DNA from: an uncultured Ureaplasma sp.
GTDB taxonomy: Bacteria; Bacillota_I; Bacilli_A; Mycoplasmatales; Mycoplasmoidaceae
Direction: 5' to 3'
Assembly (NCBI GenBank): GCA_947039515.1
Contig: CAMQYY010000007.1
Coordinates: 1 to 39,228, forward strand
DNA length: 39,228 nucleotides
The notes under the pieces were generated by a model that worked only from the letters and a program-made list of their open reading frames with translations, was not told where the DNA came from and ran no database searches. Below are positions 1 to 10,700 of the stretch, one piece after another. Position 1 is the stretch's first letter. Each line of letters starts with the position of its first letter. The translations under genes and the position numbers were made by a program.

Positions 1-138
1 TCTTGAGAAACCATCTTCTCTTTTACGGAAGTCACCAGAACCACCAGAAGATCTATCATCTCTTCTTTCAAAAGGTTTTCTATCTCTTGAGAAACCATCT
101 TCTCTTTTACGGAAGTCACCAGAACCACCAGAAGATCT
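1..138 (-). repeat. 84-bp tandem repeat in helicase tail
   Basis: Bases 1-54 and 85-138 are identical, giving a period of 84 bp (28 codons). The coded unit is rich in Arg, Gly, Ser and Asp and contains SSGGSGDFRKRED. One full period plus a 54-base partial is visible, and the array probably continues left of the window. It is in frame and coding, not an intergenic repeat. Confidence 0.9.
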
Positions 139-1347
139 ACCTCTAGTATTTCTACTATCATAGTCTCTTTCTCTTCTTTTTGGTTGAAACTCAGTAAGAA
201 GATCATCTGCTCTTGTATCATTTCATTCAGGATCTTTAATAACAGGAATTGGCATTTTGATTATTTTTTCAATTTCTTTTAGTGATTTCATCTCTGAACT
301 TGCACATAAACTAATAGCTTTACCAGTTTTTCCAACTCTACCAGTTCTTCCAATTCTATGAACGTATGTTTCTTTTTCTTCAGGAAGGTTATAGTTAATA
401 ACTAAAGGTAAATCTGAAACATCAATTCCTCTAGCTAAAACATTAGTTGCAACAAGAATTTGAGTTTTATTTTCTTTGAATTTTTTTAATATTCTAGCTC
501 TTGCATCTTGAGTTCTATCTGAATGTAAAGCATCAGCAATAATATTATTTGCTCTTAAAAAAGAATCTAAAACTTTTGCTTCTATTCTTGTTCTAACAAA
601 AATAATACATTGCTCATTTTTATGGTCAGTTAAAAGTTTTAATAATAATTTTGCTTTATTATTTTTAGAAACCATATGAACTTCTTGTTGAACCATATCA
701 TTGATTTTAAATTTAGGTTCTACTTTAATAGTTTTATATTCACCATTAAATGTTTTATCAACTAACTTGATAACTTCCTTTGGCATTGTTGCTGAAAATA
801 ATAATGTTTGTTTTCTATTTTTTAAACCTCTATTTATTTTTTCAATGTCAGGTGCAAAACCCATATCTAACATTAAATCAGCTTCATCTAATACTAATGT
901 AGTAATATTATTTAAATCTAAAACTTTTTTATCAAAAGCTAAATCCATTAATCTACCAGTATTAGCAAAAACAATATCAACACCATTTTCTATTTCTCTA
1001 ATTTGTCTATTATAAGCATTACCACCAAAGATACAAACACCTTTGATTCCTGTTTTTCTACTATAACCAATAAAATTATCGAATATTTGAGTTACTAAAT
1101 CTCTTGTAGGAGCAACAATAAGAACAGTTGGTATTCCATTTCTATCCTTATTTTTTAATATACCTTCTAATATTGGTAATAAAAAAGCAGCAGTTTTACC
1201 TGTACCAGTTTGTGCTAAGCCTAGAACATTACCACCTTCTAATAAGTACGGTATTGCGGCTTCTTGAATTTCTGTTAATTCAGTGTATCCAACCTCTTTA
1301 ATATTTTCTAATAAAATATTATTTAGATTTAGTTGTTCAAATTTCAT
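1..1347 (-). CDS. DEAD-box ATP-dependent RNA helicase, 3' end cut by window edge
   Basis: ATP-driven RNA unwinding enzyme (CshA/DeaD type, usually linked to mRNA decay and ribosome assembly). The helicase core fills residues 1 to about 375 with all motifs: AQTGTGKT (Walker A), PTRDLV, TGRLMD, DEAD, SAT, then in the second RecA lobe ARGID and HRIGRTGRVGKTG. A TGA read as Trp (220-222) continues the frame into an Arg/Gly/Ser/Asp-rich tail that runs off the left edge, so the C-terminus is not seen. The tail holds a 28-residue unit repeated with identical DNA. The start has a good Shine-Dalgarno (AGGA) upstream and a possible -10 (TATAAT on the minus strand, 1390-1385). RGG-type tails in this family bind RNA. 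Helicase assignment is certain; the choice between CshA and other paralogues is not. Confidence 0.95.
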
Positions 1348-1384
1348 TTTTTTCCTATGTTTTATCTATTTTTGATAACAAAAT

Positions 1385-1390
1385 ATTATA
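1385..1390 (-). promoter_or_regulatory. Possible -10 box for the helicase gene
   Basis: TATAAT on the minus strand, about 38 bases upstream of the helicase start codon. No convincing -35 hexamer lies 17 bases further up. In DNA this AT-rich, such hexamers also occur by chance. Confidence 0.35.
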
Positions 1391-1510
1391 ACATTAAAAT
1401 ATTTTTAATATTATTTAAACTAATATATATGATTCTCATATTTATGTAACATTTCAAAAATATAATCATGTTTAATTAGAATAGTTTTAAAAGGTTTTAG
1501 TTTTATTTAT

Positions 1511-1516
1511 TATAAT
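1511..1516 (+). promoter_or_regulatory. Possible -10 box, leaderless start of glycosyltransferase gene
   Basis: TATAAT ends 8 bases before the ATG at 1525. No Shine-Dalgarno sequence lies between, so the message may start at or within a couple of bases of the ATG. No clear -35 is seen. The rest of the 177-base gap (1348-1524) holds nothing else I recognise. Confidence 0.4.
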
Positions 1517-1524
1517 AATAATAT

Positions 1525-2625
1525 ATGAAAATTTTAATTTTATCTGAAAATAGATACACAACTGCAAGTGGTGTTGAAAAATATAATAGATATTTATGCG
1601 AACTTTTTCATAATTTAAACCATGAAATATCATCATATTCTCTGAATTTAAATTGAGAAAGAGAAGATGTTTATCCTATCTTTAATTATGTTAAAGAATA
1701 TAATACTGATCTTAATAAAACTAATAATCCTTTTTTAAAAAAGAAATATATTGATTCTCATATTTCTAAAATAATAGAAATATCAAAGAATTATGATTTA
1801 GTTATTAATACTTTGAATAATATTATGTGACCTAAAAAAATACCGAATATAAATAATTGATTATATATTCAACATTTTACTCCAGGTTTTTATGAACAAA
1901 AATTTTTGATTAATCCTTTGTTTGGTAAACTTATGAATGGATTAATGTATATAGGCGGAGTTAAAAATCCTTTTAAAATTTTTAATAATTTTGTAACTTT
2001 TTCTGAAAATGATAAAAAAGAATTAAAAATTAAAAATAACAAAAAAACTTTTTTTGCTCCATTAGCAGTATATACAATTGAAGAAATTGAGAATTTTAAA
2101 AAAAATATTGATTACGATAAGAAAAAGCAGGATTTTGTTTATCTTGGAAGAATTAATAATCATCAAAAAAATATTTGCTATATTCAAACTAAATTTAAAA
2201 ACAAAGATATTTCTTATTACGGTAATGATAATATTTCTTTAATTAAAAATCAAAATCAATATAAAGGTTTATATAATTCTGATAATTTATCTAAAATTCT
2301 AGAGCCTTATAAATATGGATTAATGCTCTCTAAATATGAAGGATTTCCTTATGTTTTAATTGAAATGTTAAGTCATGGTATTCCATGTATTATTAAAATG
2401 GATTCTTTTGCTGCTTCTAATTTATTCGAAATATCAAAATTATTCACTATTAATAGCGAGTCAGAATTAGATTCTAAAATTAATAAAATTTTATCAATTG
2501 ATAGTAAAGAATATAAAGAGATATCAAATGAATGTTTTGATTTTGCTATTAAAAACCTATCAATTGATAAATTTTTAGATAATTGAAAAATTATTGTAGA
2601 TTTTTTTGAAAATCAAAAATTTTAA
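1525..2625 (+). CDS. Glycosyltransferase, GT4-like (GT-B fold)
   Basis: A 366-aa predicted retaining glycosyltransferase that would move a sugar from a nucleotide-sugar to a lipid or surface glycan at the inner membrane face. The N-terminus reads as a GT-B Rossmann start (MKILILSE then SGVEKYNR). The C-terminal lobe carries the GT4 E-x7-E motif, EGFPYVLIE, at E272 and E280, followed by the typical LSHGIPCI. Several TGA codons are read as Trp; the ATG at 1525 is the first in frame. The gene is monocistronic and converges on the membrane-protein gene 2622-3248; both stop codons share TTAA. Mollicutes use such enzymes for glycolipids or capsule. Substrate unknown. The family call is firm, but no specific function is supported. 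Confidence 0.85.
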
Positions 2626-3248
2626 TCATTAGTACTTCTATTTTGAATAAAATAATATTTATACCCATATTTTGAATATTTCATTTTAAGTTTTTCTAAG
2701 AAATAAAGACTAGGAATAATTATTAAACTTATTCCAAATGATATTCAAGAAATAGGTGCATTAAAACTAAGACTAAATTCTCATATAGCTGAGTACATTA
2801 AAACACCACTAATACTGTAACTAATTCATAAAAATAAATATGAAAAAAAAGAAATGATAATTCAAATAATACTTAAAGTTAAAACAGAACTTATTTTTTC
2901 TTTCATATTTATTTTTTTACTTATCAAAAAATAAATTTTATCAATAAATATAAACCCAATAAAACATCAATAAGGTAATATTTGATCAAAAAAAAGATGT
3001 CCGCTAAAACCAAAAATTAACATCAAAAAAGGTGTTAACAAATAAAAGATAAATTTGTAGTAAATAGATGGTATTATTCACAATCCTAAAGAAAAAACTA
3101 ATAGTTGTATTTGAGGAGAAAAACCATTAATTAAATTGATATCTTTAAAAATAGCTTTAAAAACTAAAGTTAGAGATAATAATAATGCTGTTATAACAAT
3201 ATTAAAAATTATTTTATTATTATTCGACCTATCTATTGTATTTTTCAT
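2622..3248 (-). CDS. Integral membrane protein, probable ECF transporter S component (ThiT-like)
   Basis: A 208-aa very hydrophobic protein with about six membrane segments and several Trp encoded by TGA. Length and layout match substrate-binding (S) subunits of energy-coupling-factor vitamin transporters. The stretch around residues 145-175 (a YSAIW...NAPISW region followed by a hydrophobic helix ending in Pro-Ser) resembles the thiamine-binding end of ThiT, and residues 85-100 (DQILPYWCFIGF) resemble its 'HPVQ...YPLAF' segment. This is by-eye similarity only. The ATG at 3248 has no Shine-Dalgarno. No ECF ATPase or T subunit is nearby, as is usual for group II S components. Alternative: an unrelated small membrane protein. 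Confidence 0.5.
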
Positions 3249-3292
3249 ATAAATAAATTTTACTTTTTAAATATTTTTTTTTAAAAAAGTTA

Positions 3293-3298
3293 TATAAT
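3293..3298 (+). promoter_or_regulatory. -10 box for the tsf operon
   Basis: TATAAT 26 bases before the tsf ATG, predicting a short leader of about 20 bases that contains the AAGGA Shine-Dalgarno at 3314-3318. No good -35 is visible; the expected position is a T/A-rich run. It would serve the whole block to ispG. Confidence 0.5.
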
Positions 3299-3324
3299 AG
3301 TGAAGAGAATATAAAGGATTTGAA

Positions 3325-4239
3325 ATGAGTGAAAAAACAACTATTGAATTAATTAAAGAATTAAGAAATGTAACACAGGCTCCTATGTCAGATTGTAAAA
3401 GTGCATTAGATGAATGTGGCAATGATATTGATAAAGCTATTCAATGATTACGTGAAAAAGGAATAGCAAAAGCAAATAAAAAAGCTGGTTCTATTGCTGC
3501 TGAAGGAATTGTTAAAGCAGGAATTTACAATGAAAGAGCAATTGTTATTGAAGTTAATTCACAAACAGATTTTGTTGCTAAAAATGATAAATTTATTAAA
3601 CTAGTGGATGATATTTATAAAGGAATTGCTAGTCAAAATTCAGATGAAACTAATGTTAAAGATATCTTTATTAATGGAAATTCACTTGATAAAATAGGAT
3701 TAGAATTATCTGGTTTATTAGGTGAAAAAATAGCATTTAGAAGAGCATCTGTTATTAAAAAATTAGAAAACCAAACATTAGGAACTTATAATCATTCAAA
3801 TGATAGAATAGGTGTTATTATTTTAATAAATACACTAGTAGAAGCAGAAGTTGCAAAAAATATTGCTATGCATATTGCAGCATCAAGTCCTAAATTTATT
3901 GATATCAGTGAAGTTAATGATGAATGATTAAATAATGAAAGAACTATTATTGAAAAACAATTTGAAGATGAGATGAATGAAGTTTCAAATCCAAAAGAAA
4001 AAGAAAATAAAATTAATAGAAAAGACATTATAATTCAAGGTAGAATTGATAAATTATTAAATGAACTTTGTTTATTAAATCAACCATATATAAAAGATCC
4101 TTCACTTAAAGTGGGTGATTATTTAAAACAATTCACAGCAAAAGTTCTATTAATGCATAGATATGAATTAGGCGAAGGTATTGCAAAAAAAGAAGATAAT
4201 TTTGCAGAAGAAGTAGCTTCACAAATGAATGCTAAATAG
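3325..4239 (+). CDS. tsf: Translation elongation factor Ts
   Basis: Guanine-nucleotide exchange factor that recycles EF-Tu-GDP in the cytoplasm. The 304-aa protein opens with the UBA-like domain ([18 protein letters not shown]) and carries the signature [11 protein letters not shown] that contacts EF-Tu, followed by the two-part core domain. Length is normal. ATG at 3325 has a clear AAGGA. Two TGA codons encode Trp. It heads tsf-pyrH-frr-cdsA-dxr-polC. In most bacteria rpsB lies directly upstream; here that place is taken by a divergent membrane-protein gene, so rpsB must be elsewhere. Confidence 0.97.
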
Positions 4240-4274
4240 TTTAGTTAGTTATATGAATACAATGGTAAAATTTT

Positions 4275-4988
4275 ATGAAAAATAAAACTATTTTATTAAA
4301 AATATCTGGTGCTTCTTTAGTTGCTAAAGATTCAATAATTTCAACTCAAAATATTAAAGAAATATCTTTAGAAATTAAAAAACTTACTAATTCAAATAAT
4401 GTTGGTATTGTTTGTGGTGGTGGTAACATTTGACGTGGCGGAATAGGTAAAGATCTAGGCATGAATGGTAGTGTTTCAGATAATATTGGTATGTTAGCTA
4501 CTATGATAAATTCATTAGTATTGGCTGAAAATTTGAATAACATAGATTGTGAAACAAAAGTATTTTCATCATTATCTTGCCCTAAGGTAATGAGTGATTT
4601 TACTCACCGTGATATTAATGAATGATTTTCTAAACCGAATAGAGTCGCAATTTTTGCTGGTGGAACAGGTTTACCATATTTTACAACCGATACTTGCGCT
4701 TCTTTAAGAGCTATTGAAATTAATGCAGATAAGGTTTTAATTGGTAAAAATGGTGTAGATGGTGTTTATTCATCAGACCCATCAATTGATCCAAAAGCAG
4801 AACATTATGAAAATCTTTCATATGATGAAATTATTAAAAAAGATTTAAAAGTAATGGATCAAACAGCAATAAGCTTATGCAAAGAAAATGATATTGAGTT
4901 AGTAATTTTTAATATTAATGATATTAGAAATATTTCAAAAGTTATTAATAATGAATGCAAATCAACAATTATTAAAAATAAAAAATAA
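4275..4988 (+). CDS. pyrH: Uridylate (UMP) kinase
   Basis: Phosphorylates UMP to UDP, feeding RNA, CDP-lipid and nucleotide-sugar synthesis. The 237-aa protein has the amino-acid-kinase fold: N-terminal KISGASL (usually KLSGE), the glycine-rich CGGGNIWRG, GGTGLPYFTTD, and NADKVLIGKNGVDGVY near the nucleotide site. Length is normal for PyrH. It sits 35 bases after tsf and 8 before frr in the conserved order. The Shine-Dalgarno is weak, suggesting coupling within the operon. No rival start is plausible, since the ATG at 4262 runs straight into a stop. Confidence 0.96.
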
Positions 4989-4996
4989 GGATTCTT

Positions 4997-5548
4997 ATGG
5001 AATGAAAAATATACGAAGATAAGTTTTTAGAAAAAGAAAGAATCATATTTCAATGATTTGAATTAGAACTTAAAAAATTAAGATCTAATAGAGTATCACC
5101 AAGTATTTTAAATGATTTAAAAATTAATATTTATGATTCATTTATGTCTATTAATGAATTAGCTAATATTTCTTCACCAGAGGCAAATGTTTTAATCATA
5201 AAACCATATGATATGTCAACAACTAAACAGATTTCAGCAAGTATTATTCTTAGTAATATTTCATCTAATCCTCAAGTTGATGCTGATAGAATAAGAATAT
5301 CTTTCCCTCCTATGACTGAAGATATTAGAAAAACAGTTTGTAAGCAAGCTAAGAATTTATCTGAAGAAGCTAAAGTTAAAATTAGAAAAATAAGACAAGA
5401 AATTCAAGATTCTTTTAAAAAAGAACCCAATAATTCTGATGATGATAAAAAATATTTTAATAATGAGTTAGATAAAATCACTAAAAAAAGCAATACTAAA
5501 ATTATGGATATTCTTTCAAATAAAGAAAAAGAAATTATGTCTATATAA
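4997..5548 (+). CDS. frr: Ribosome recycling factor
   Basis: Together with EF-G it splits the post-termination ribosome. The 183-aa protein matches the family: N-terminal helix with LKKLRSNRVSPSIL (usually LxxiRtGRAsp), SPEANVLIIKPYD in the beta domain, RIRISFPPMTEDIRK, then the KQAKNLSEEAKVKIRKIR long helix. ATG at 4997 has AAGGA eight bases upstream. The third codon is TGA (Trp). The standard next gene uppS is missing and cdsA follows after 8 bases. Confidence 0.96.
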
Positions 5549-5556
5549 TATTAAGT

Positions 5557-6666
5557 ATGCAGTTAGAAAAAAAAGAATTTTTAAAATTTAAAGTAGAAAA
5601 ATTTAATAAACAATCAGCTAGTGCAAAAAAGAAATTTAAAACAAGATTATTTTCATCAATTTTAATTCTTTTGTATTTTGTTATTTTCTTTGTTCTTGCT
5701 GCCTTTTCAGATATCTATTGAAATTGATCTCCATTTAAAGATGATATCGTTGCTTTAAGAGTGTGTATTGGATTTTTTATAATTTGAATTATTCCATTGA
5801 TTGTTCTAGTAGCCCGGGAAATTCAACATTTTTATTTTAAGAATAATAATTTTGCTTTTTGATTTATTTTATTTAATTTAACAATTAATATCTTTACTCC
5901 AACACTTTTTTATTTATTAAATACTTATAAATATATTGAGATTAATAGTAATTTATCGACATCATTTGTTGCTATTTTAATAAGTACATTATTTTTTAAT
6001 ATTTTATTAGTTTCTATTTATTTATTATCTCAAGGTATGTTATTTCTAAAAAAATGAATTATATTAGTATCAATTAGTGTTTTCGCCTCTTTCTTTTTTA
6101 TAGGAATATTCTTCTTTGTTATTATGAAAGGTTGATTAACCTTGTTAATCGTATTTTGCTTAACCTCATTTGTTGATATTTTTGCTTATGTTGGCGGGTC
6201 ATTATTTGGTAAGAAAAAAATGTCACCTTACATTTCACCTAATAAAACTATCGGTGGAGCTATTACTGGAATTGTTATTTCAACAATTACAATTATTATT
6301 ATTTTTATTTCTTTAGCAGATACTAACTCATCCTTACATAACATTTTTGGAAATTTTCTTGGAATAATTTTTAAAGGTGATTTTGAAAATTCTGGTTTTG
6401 TTGATAATTTGGAATATGTTAATAAATTTTGATGATGAATTTCAGTAACATTACTTATTTTAGTTCTTGGAATAATTTCTCTTTTAGGCGATCTTTTATT
6501 TAGTTGAATTAAAAGAGAAAATAAGGTAAAAGATTATAGTAATTTAATTCCTGGTCATGGTGGAATTTTAGATCGATTTGATTCACACATGGTTGTGATT
6601 TCATTCTTTTTAATATTCACAATTTTTGTATCTATTACATCACAAACAGAAGTGTTATTGTCTTAA
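5557..6666 (+). CDS. cdsA: Phosphatidate cytidylyltransferase
   Basis: Makes CDP-diacylglycerol from phosphatidic acid and CTP in the membrane, the branch point for phosphatidylglycerol and cardiolipin. The 369-aa multi-pass protein carries the CdsA signature near its C-terminus, [14 protein letters not shown] preceded by KR and KD, and an inner [19 protein letters not shown] segment followed by the conserved SPNKTIGGA. It is longer than many CdsA (about 270-300) because of an N-terminal charged stretch and extra hydrophobic segments. Several TGA encode Trp. Position between frr and dxr is the Bacillus order without uppS. The start has no strong Shine-Dalgarno and lies 8 bases after frr. Confidence 0.93.
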
Positions 6667-6674
6667 AAGGTTAT

Positions 6675-7766
6675 ATGAAAATAATAATTATAGGTTCAAC
6701 TGGTAGTATTGGTAAGCAAACATTGGATATTTTAGATAGTTCATTTGAAGTATCAATCGTTTTTAATAATAATATTGATTTAGGTTATGAACAAATTAAA
6801 AAGTATAATATTAAATATTTTTATTCTCCTAATGTATTAGTTTCTTCTAAATTTAAATCTTTTGAAGAAATGATTGATTATATAAAACCTGATATGATTT
6901 TGAATGCTGTTCCAGGATTTGAGGGATTAAAATATTCATTTGCTACAGTTAATAAAAAAATCAATTTATTTTTAGCTAATAAAGAATCTTTAACAATAGC
7001 TGGTAAATTTTTAACAGAAATGGCTGATAAAAATAAAGTTAAAATTATTCCAATTGATTCTGAACACACTGCATTATATAAATTGATAAAAAACAATCCA
7101 GACAACATTAAGAAACTATATATTACTTGCTCTGGAAGCGTTACATATAATAAGAAAAAAGATGAATTAAAAAATCTTAAACCAAATGATATATTTCTCC
7201 ATCCTAATTGAAAAATGGGTAAAAAAATATTGATTGATAGTGCTAGTTTAATGAATAAAGTTTTTGAATTAGTAGAGGCTCATTGATTATTTAAAAAGGA
7301 TATCGAAGCTATTTTTCACCCTCAGTCATTGGTTCATGCCTTAGTTGAATACAATGATAATTCATTATATTGTCAAATTTCAAAACCAAATATGAAGCTC
7401 GCTATTGACTTAGCTCTAAATGATTTTTTAATTTCAAATATCCCTAAAATAGATGAACTAAAATTTGATAACTTAAAATTTGATTTTCAAAAAATAGATT
7501 ATGAAAAATACCCTCAAATTTCATTTGCAAAAAGAATAATTGAAGATAAAAATAATTCATTAGGTTTAATTATTAATACAGCTAATGAAATTGCGATTGA
7601 TCTTTTTTTGAAAGAAAAAATAAATATTTTAGATTTTTATCATTTTATTAACAGTTTTATTACTAAATATAAAAGTTTAAAAATAAATGAAATAGATGAT
7701 ATTTTTAAAATAAAAGAAAAAATAGAGAGGGATTATAAAAATGAACAAAATTATCAAGATTCTTAA
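6675..7766 (+). CDS. dxr: 1-deoxy-D-xylulose 5-phosphate reductoisomerase
   Basis: Second step of the MEP isoprenoid pathway: DXP to MEP using NADPH and a divalent metal. The 363-aa protein begins with the nucleotide loop GSTGSIG (7-13) and has LANKESL, the metal-binding DSE (128-130), HPNWKMGKK, and SLMNKVFE, with N194, K195 and E198 at the usual ligand positions, then HPQSLVHA. It is slightly short for Dxr (about 380-400). The usual TASGG loop reads TCSGS (Ser155 for the second Gly) and NKGLE reads NKVFE, so the active-site loop is diverged, but all metal ligands are kept. Its last 26 bases overlap the start of polC, and Bacillus rseP and proS are absent from between them. Confidence 0.93.
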
Positions 7767-10700
7767 ATTAACTAATTTATATAGAGATGAATTTAATGAT
7801 TTTTTATTAGATTCTATAATTGAAAAAAATACTTTTGAAGAAAGTACTAAAACTTTTTTTATTAATTTAAAATTAAATAAAATTGTTCCTTTCAAATATT
7901 TAGAAACCTTAAAGAGTTTTACTTGAGAAAATAATAAAGTTAATATAAATTTTATTTATAAAAATGAACCTAACAAAGAAGATATCAGTTCCTATATCAC
8001 TAATTTAGTAAAAGATAGTACTAATAATCATTTTGCCAAAAAAATATTTTCTGATTCTAGATTTGAATATTTAAATAAAAATATTTACTTCAAAACACGA
8101 TCAGAAAATGAAAAAAGTGAGCTTTTATTTTTAGAAGAAGAAATAAAATCAATTTTTGAAAAATACTTTTCATCATCTCTCAATACTTTTATTTTTGAGG
8201 ATGATAAAGAATTTATTAATAAATGCATCGAAATGAAAAAAGAAGAAAAGAAAAGATTAACTAATGCTGAAGAAGCATTAGTTAAAAGAGTTCATAATGA
8301 ACAAAATTTTGAAGAAAAAAAAATCAAAGAAAAAGCTAAAAAAATTTCCAATCTTTCACTTAGTGATGTGAATGTGACTATTATTGGTGAAATCTATGAA
8401 ATTGTTAAAAAAGAAATAGCTAACAAAGGTTTAACTATTTACTCAATTTATATAAATGATCATACTTCAACATTTATTTTGAAATATTTTCATGCTGAGA
8501 ATCCAAAATTTATTCCAAAATTTAATACAAGAGTAATACCTACTTTAAAAATTGGTGATTGAGTTAAAACTACTATTAAGGTTGAAACTGATAATTATGA
8601 GAAAGAACCATACGGTTCAATAAAAAATCTAATTAGAATAAATACACCAGAAGAATTTATAAGAATAGATACTGCAGAGAAAAAAAGAATTGAATTATGT
8701 TCTCATACAAAAATGTCTTCTTTTGATGGAATTATTGATGTTAATGAACTTATTGATACAGTTGAAAAATATGAACAACCAGCTATTGGTATCACTGATA
8801 GAAATAATATTCAAAGTTATCCACTTGTTCAAAAATATATTGCAAACAAGAATATTAAACCTATTTATGGAGTTGAAGTTGAAATTGTTGATGATGATGT
8901 TCCAATAGTAATTAATTCTCATAATCAAAAAATTATTGATTCAGTGTACATTATTTTTGATTTAGAAACAACAGGATTGTTCCCTGAATTTGATGATATT
9001 ATTGAATTTGCAGCATCTAAATATCATATGGGTAAAGAAATTGATAAAATTCAATTTTTTATAAAACCTAAGAATAAATTATCAGAATTTACTAAAAAAT
9101 TAACAAATATTAGTGATGATGATGTTAATAATGCAATTAACCCAAAGGATGCTCTTTTTAAAATAGCTTCATGAATAGAAGATTCTATCTTGATTGCTCA
9201 TAATGGTATTGATTTTGATATGAGATTTTTGCAAAAAAAAGCTGAACAATATAATTTTCCTAAATTTAAAAATACAGTAATAGATTCAATGAAATTAGCA
9301 AGAGCGATTCACCCTGATTTTCTTTCTCATTCATTAGGAAGATTAGCAAAAAAATTAAAGGTTGAATATGATTCTTCAATTGCTCACCGTGCTGATTATG
9401 ATGTTAAAGTACTATCAAGTGTTTGAACTTTGCTTTCAAACTCACTAATTAATCAAAATATTTTATATTTAGATGAAATTGATCAAAAATTAGATAAGAA
9501 AACTCTCTTAAAAAGAAATTTCAATGATTTTAATTACATATATGTTAAAAATGAAGAATCATTAAAAGAACTATATGAACTTATTTCTATTTCATATACT
9601 TCTGGTTTCCTATCAAAACCAACTTTAAAGAGAGAGCAAATAGATAAATTTAAAAATAATTTAATAGTTACTAATTCACCAATTGATGGAAGATTAATCA
9701 ATATTGCTTTATCTGAAAGTGATGCAAATTTAAAAAAAGAGATAGAAAAATATGATTATATTTTTATTTCACCAATTTCAGCTTATAGTCACTGATTAAG
9801 TTCTAATATTATTACTGAAGAAAATCTAAAATCTACAATTATCAAAATTATTAATTTTGCAATTTCAAAAAATAAGAAAGTGATAGCAGTTAGTGATAAC
9901 TACTATTTAAACCCAAGTGACAAGAAATACCGTGATGTTTATATTTATGCAAAAACATTAGGCGGCAAGAGACATAGATATTATTATAATTACAAAACGT
10001 CTGGAGACTCTTATTTAAGAACAACAGATGAAATGATTAATGAGTTTAATTTTTTAAATGACGAAAAATTAATTAATGAAATAGTTGTTGAAAATACTCA
10101 CATTTTTGCTAATTCAATTAGTGATAATATCAAACCTATTAAAAATAAATTATATGTTCCAGAATTAGATAATGTTAATGAATTATTGAAAACAGAAGTT
10201 TGAAAAAATATTGAAATAAAATATGGTTCTAACCCAGATAAAATAATCATTGAAAGACTTGAAAAAGAACTTAATGCAATTATTAATAATGGCTATGCTG
10301 TTATTTATTGAATTTCACACTTATTAATAAAACAATCTATTCAAGATGAATATGTTGTTGGTTCAAGGGGATCAGTTGGTTCATCACTTGTCGCAACAAT
10401 GTTAAATATTACTGATGTAAATCCTTTATCACCTCATTATGTTTGTTCTAATTGTAAGAAAACTGAATTTATTGATTATAAAGATGATGGTTTTGATCTT
10501 GAAACAAAAAAATGTAGTGAATGTAATTTTAATATGCATGGTGAAGGTCATAATATTCCTTTTGAAACTTTTCTAGGTTTCAAATTTGATAAAATACCTG
10601 ATATTGATTTAAATTTTTCTGGTGAATATCAAAATAAAGCACATGATTTTTTGAAAAAACAATTTGGTGAAAAAAATACTTTTAGAGCTGGAACAATTAG

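Noticed and set aside
701..1015. Open frame on the plus strand opposite the helicase
   Set aside because: It is antisense to a conserved protein, has no ribosome-binding site, and its translation resembles no family. It is a shadow of the helicase codons, like several other antisense frames here.
1348..1524. tRNA or small RNA gene in the largest gaps (1348-1524, 20633-20813, 31153-31253)
   Set aside because: The gaps are almost pure A/T with no TTC loop, CCA end or stable stem.
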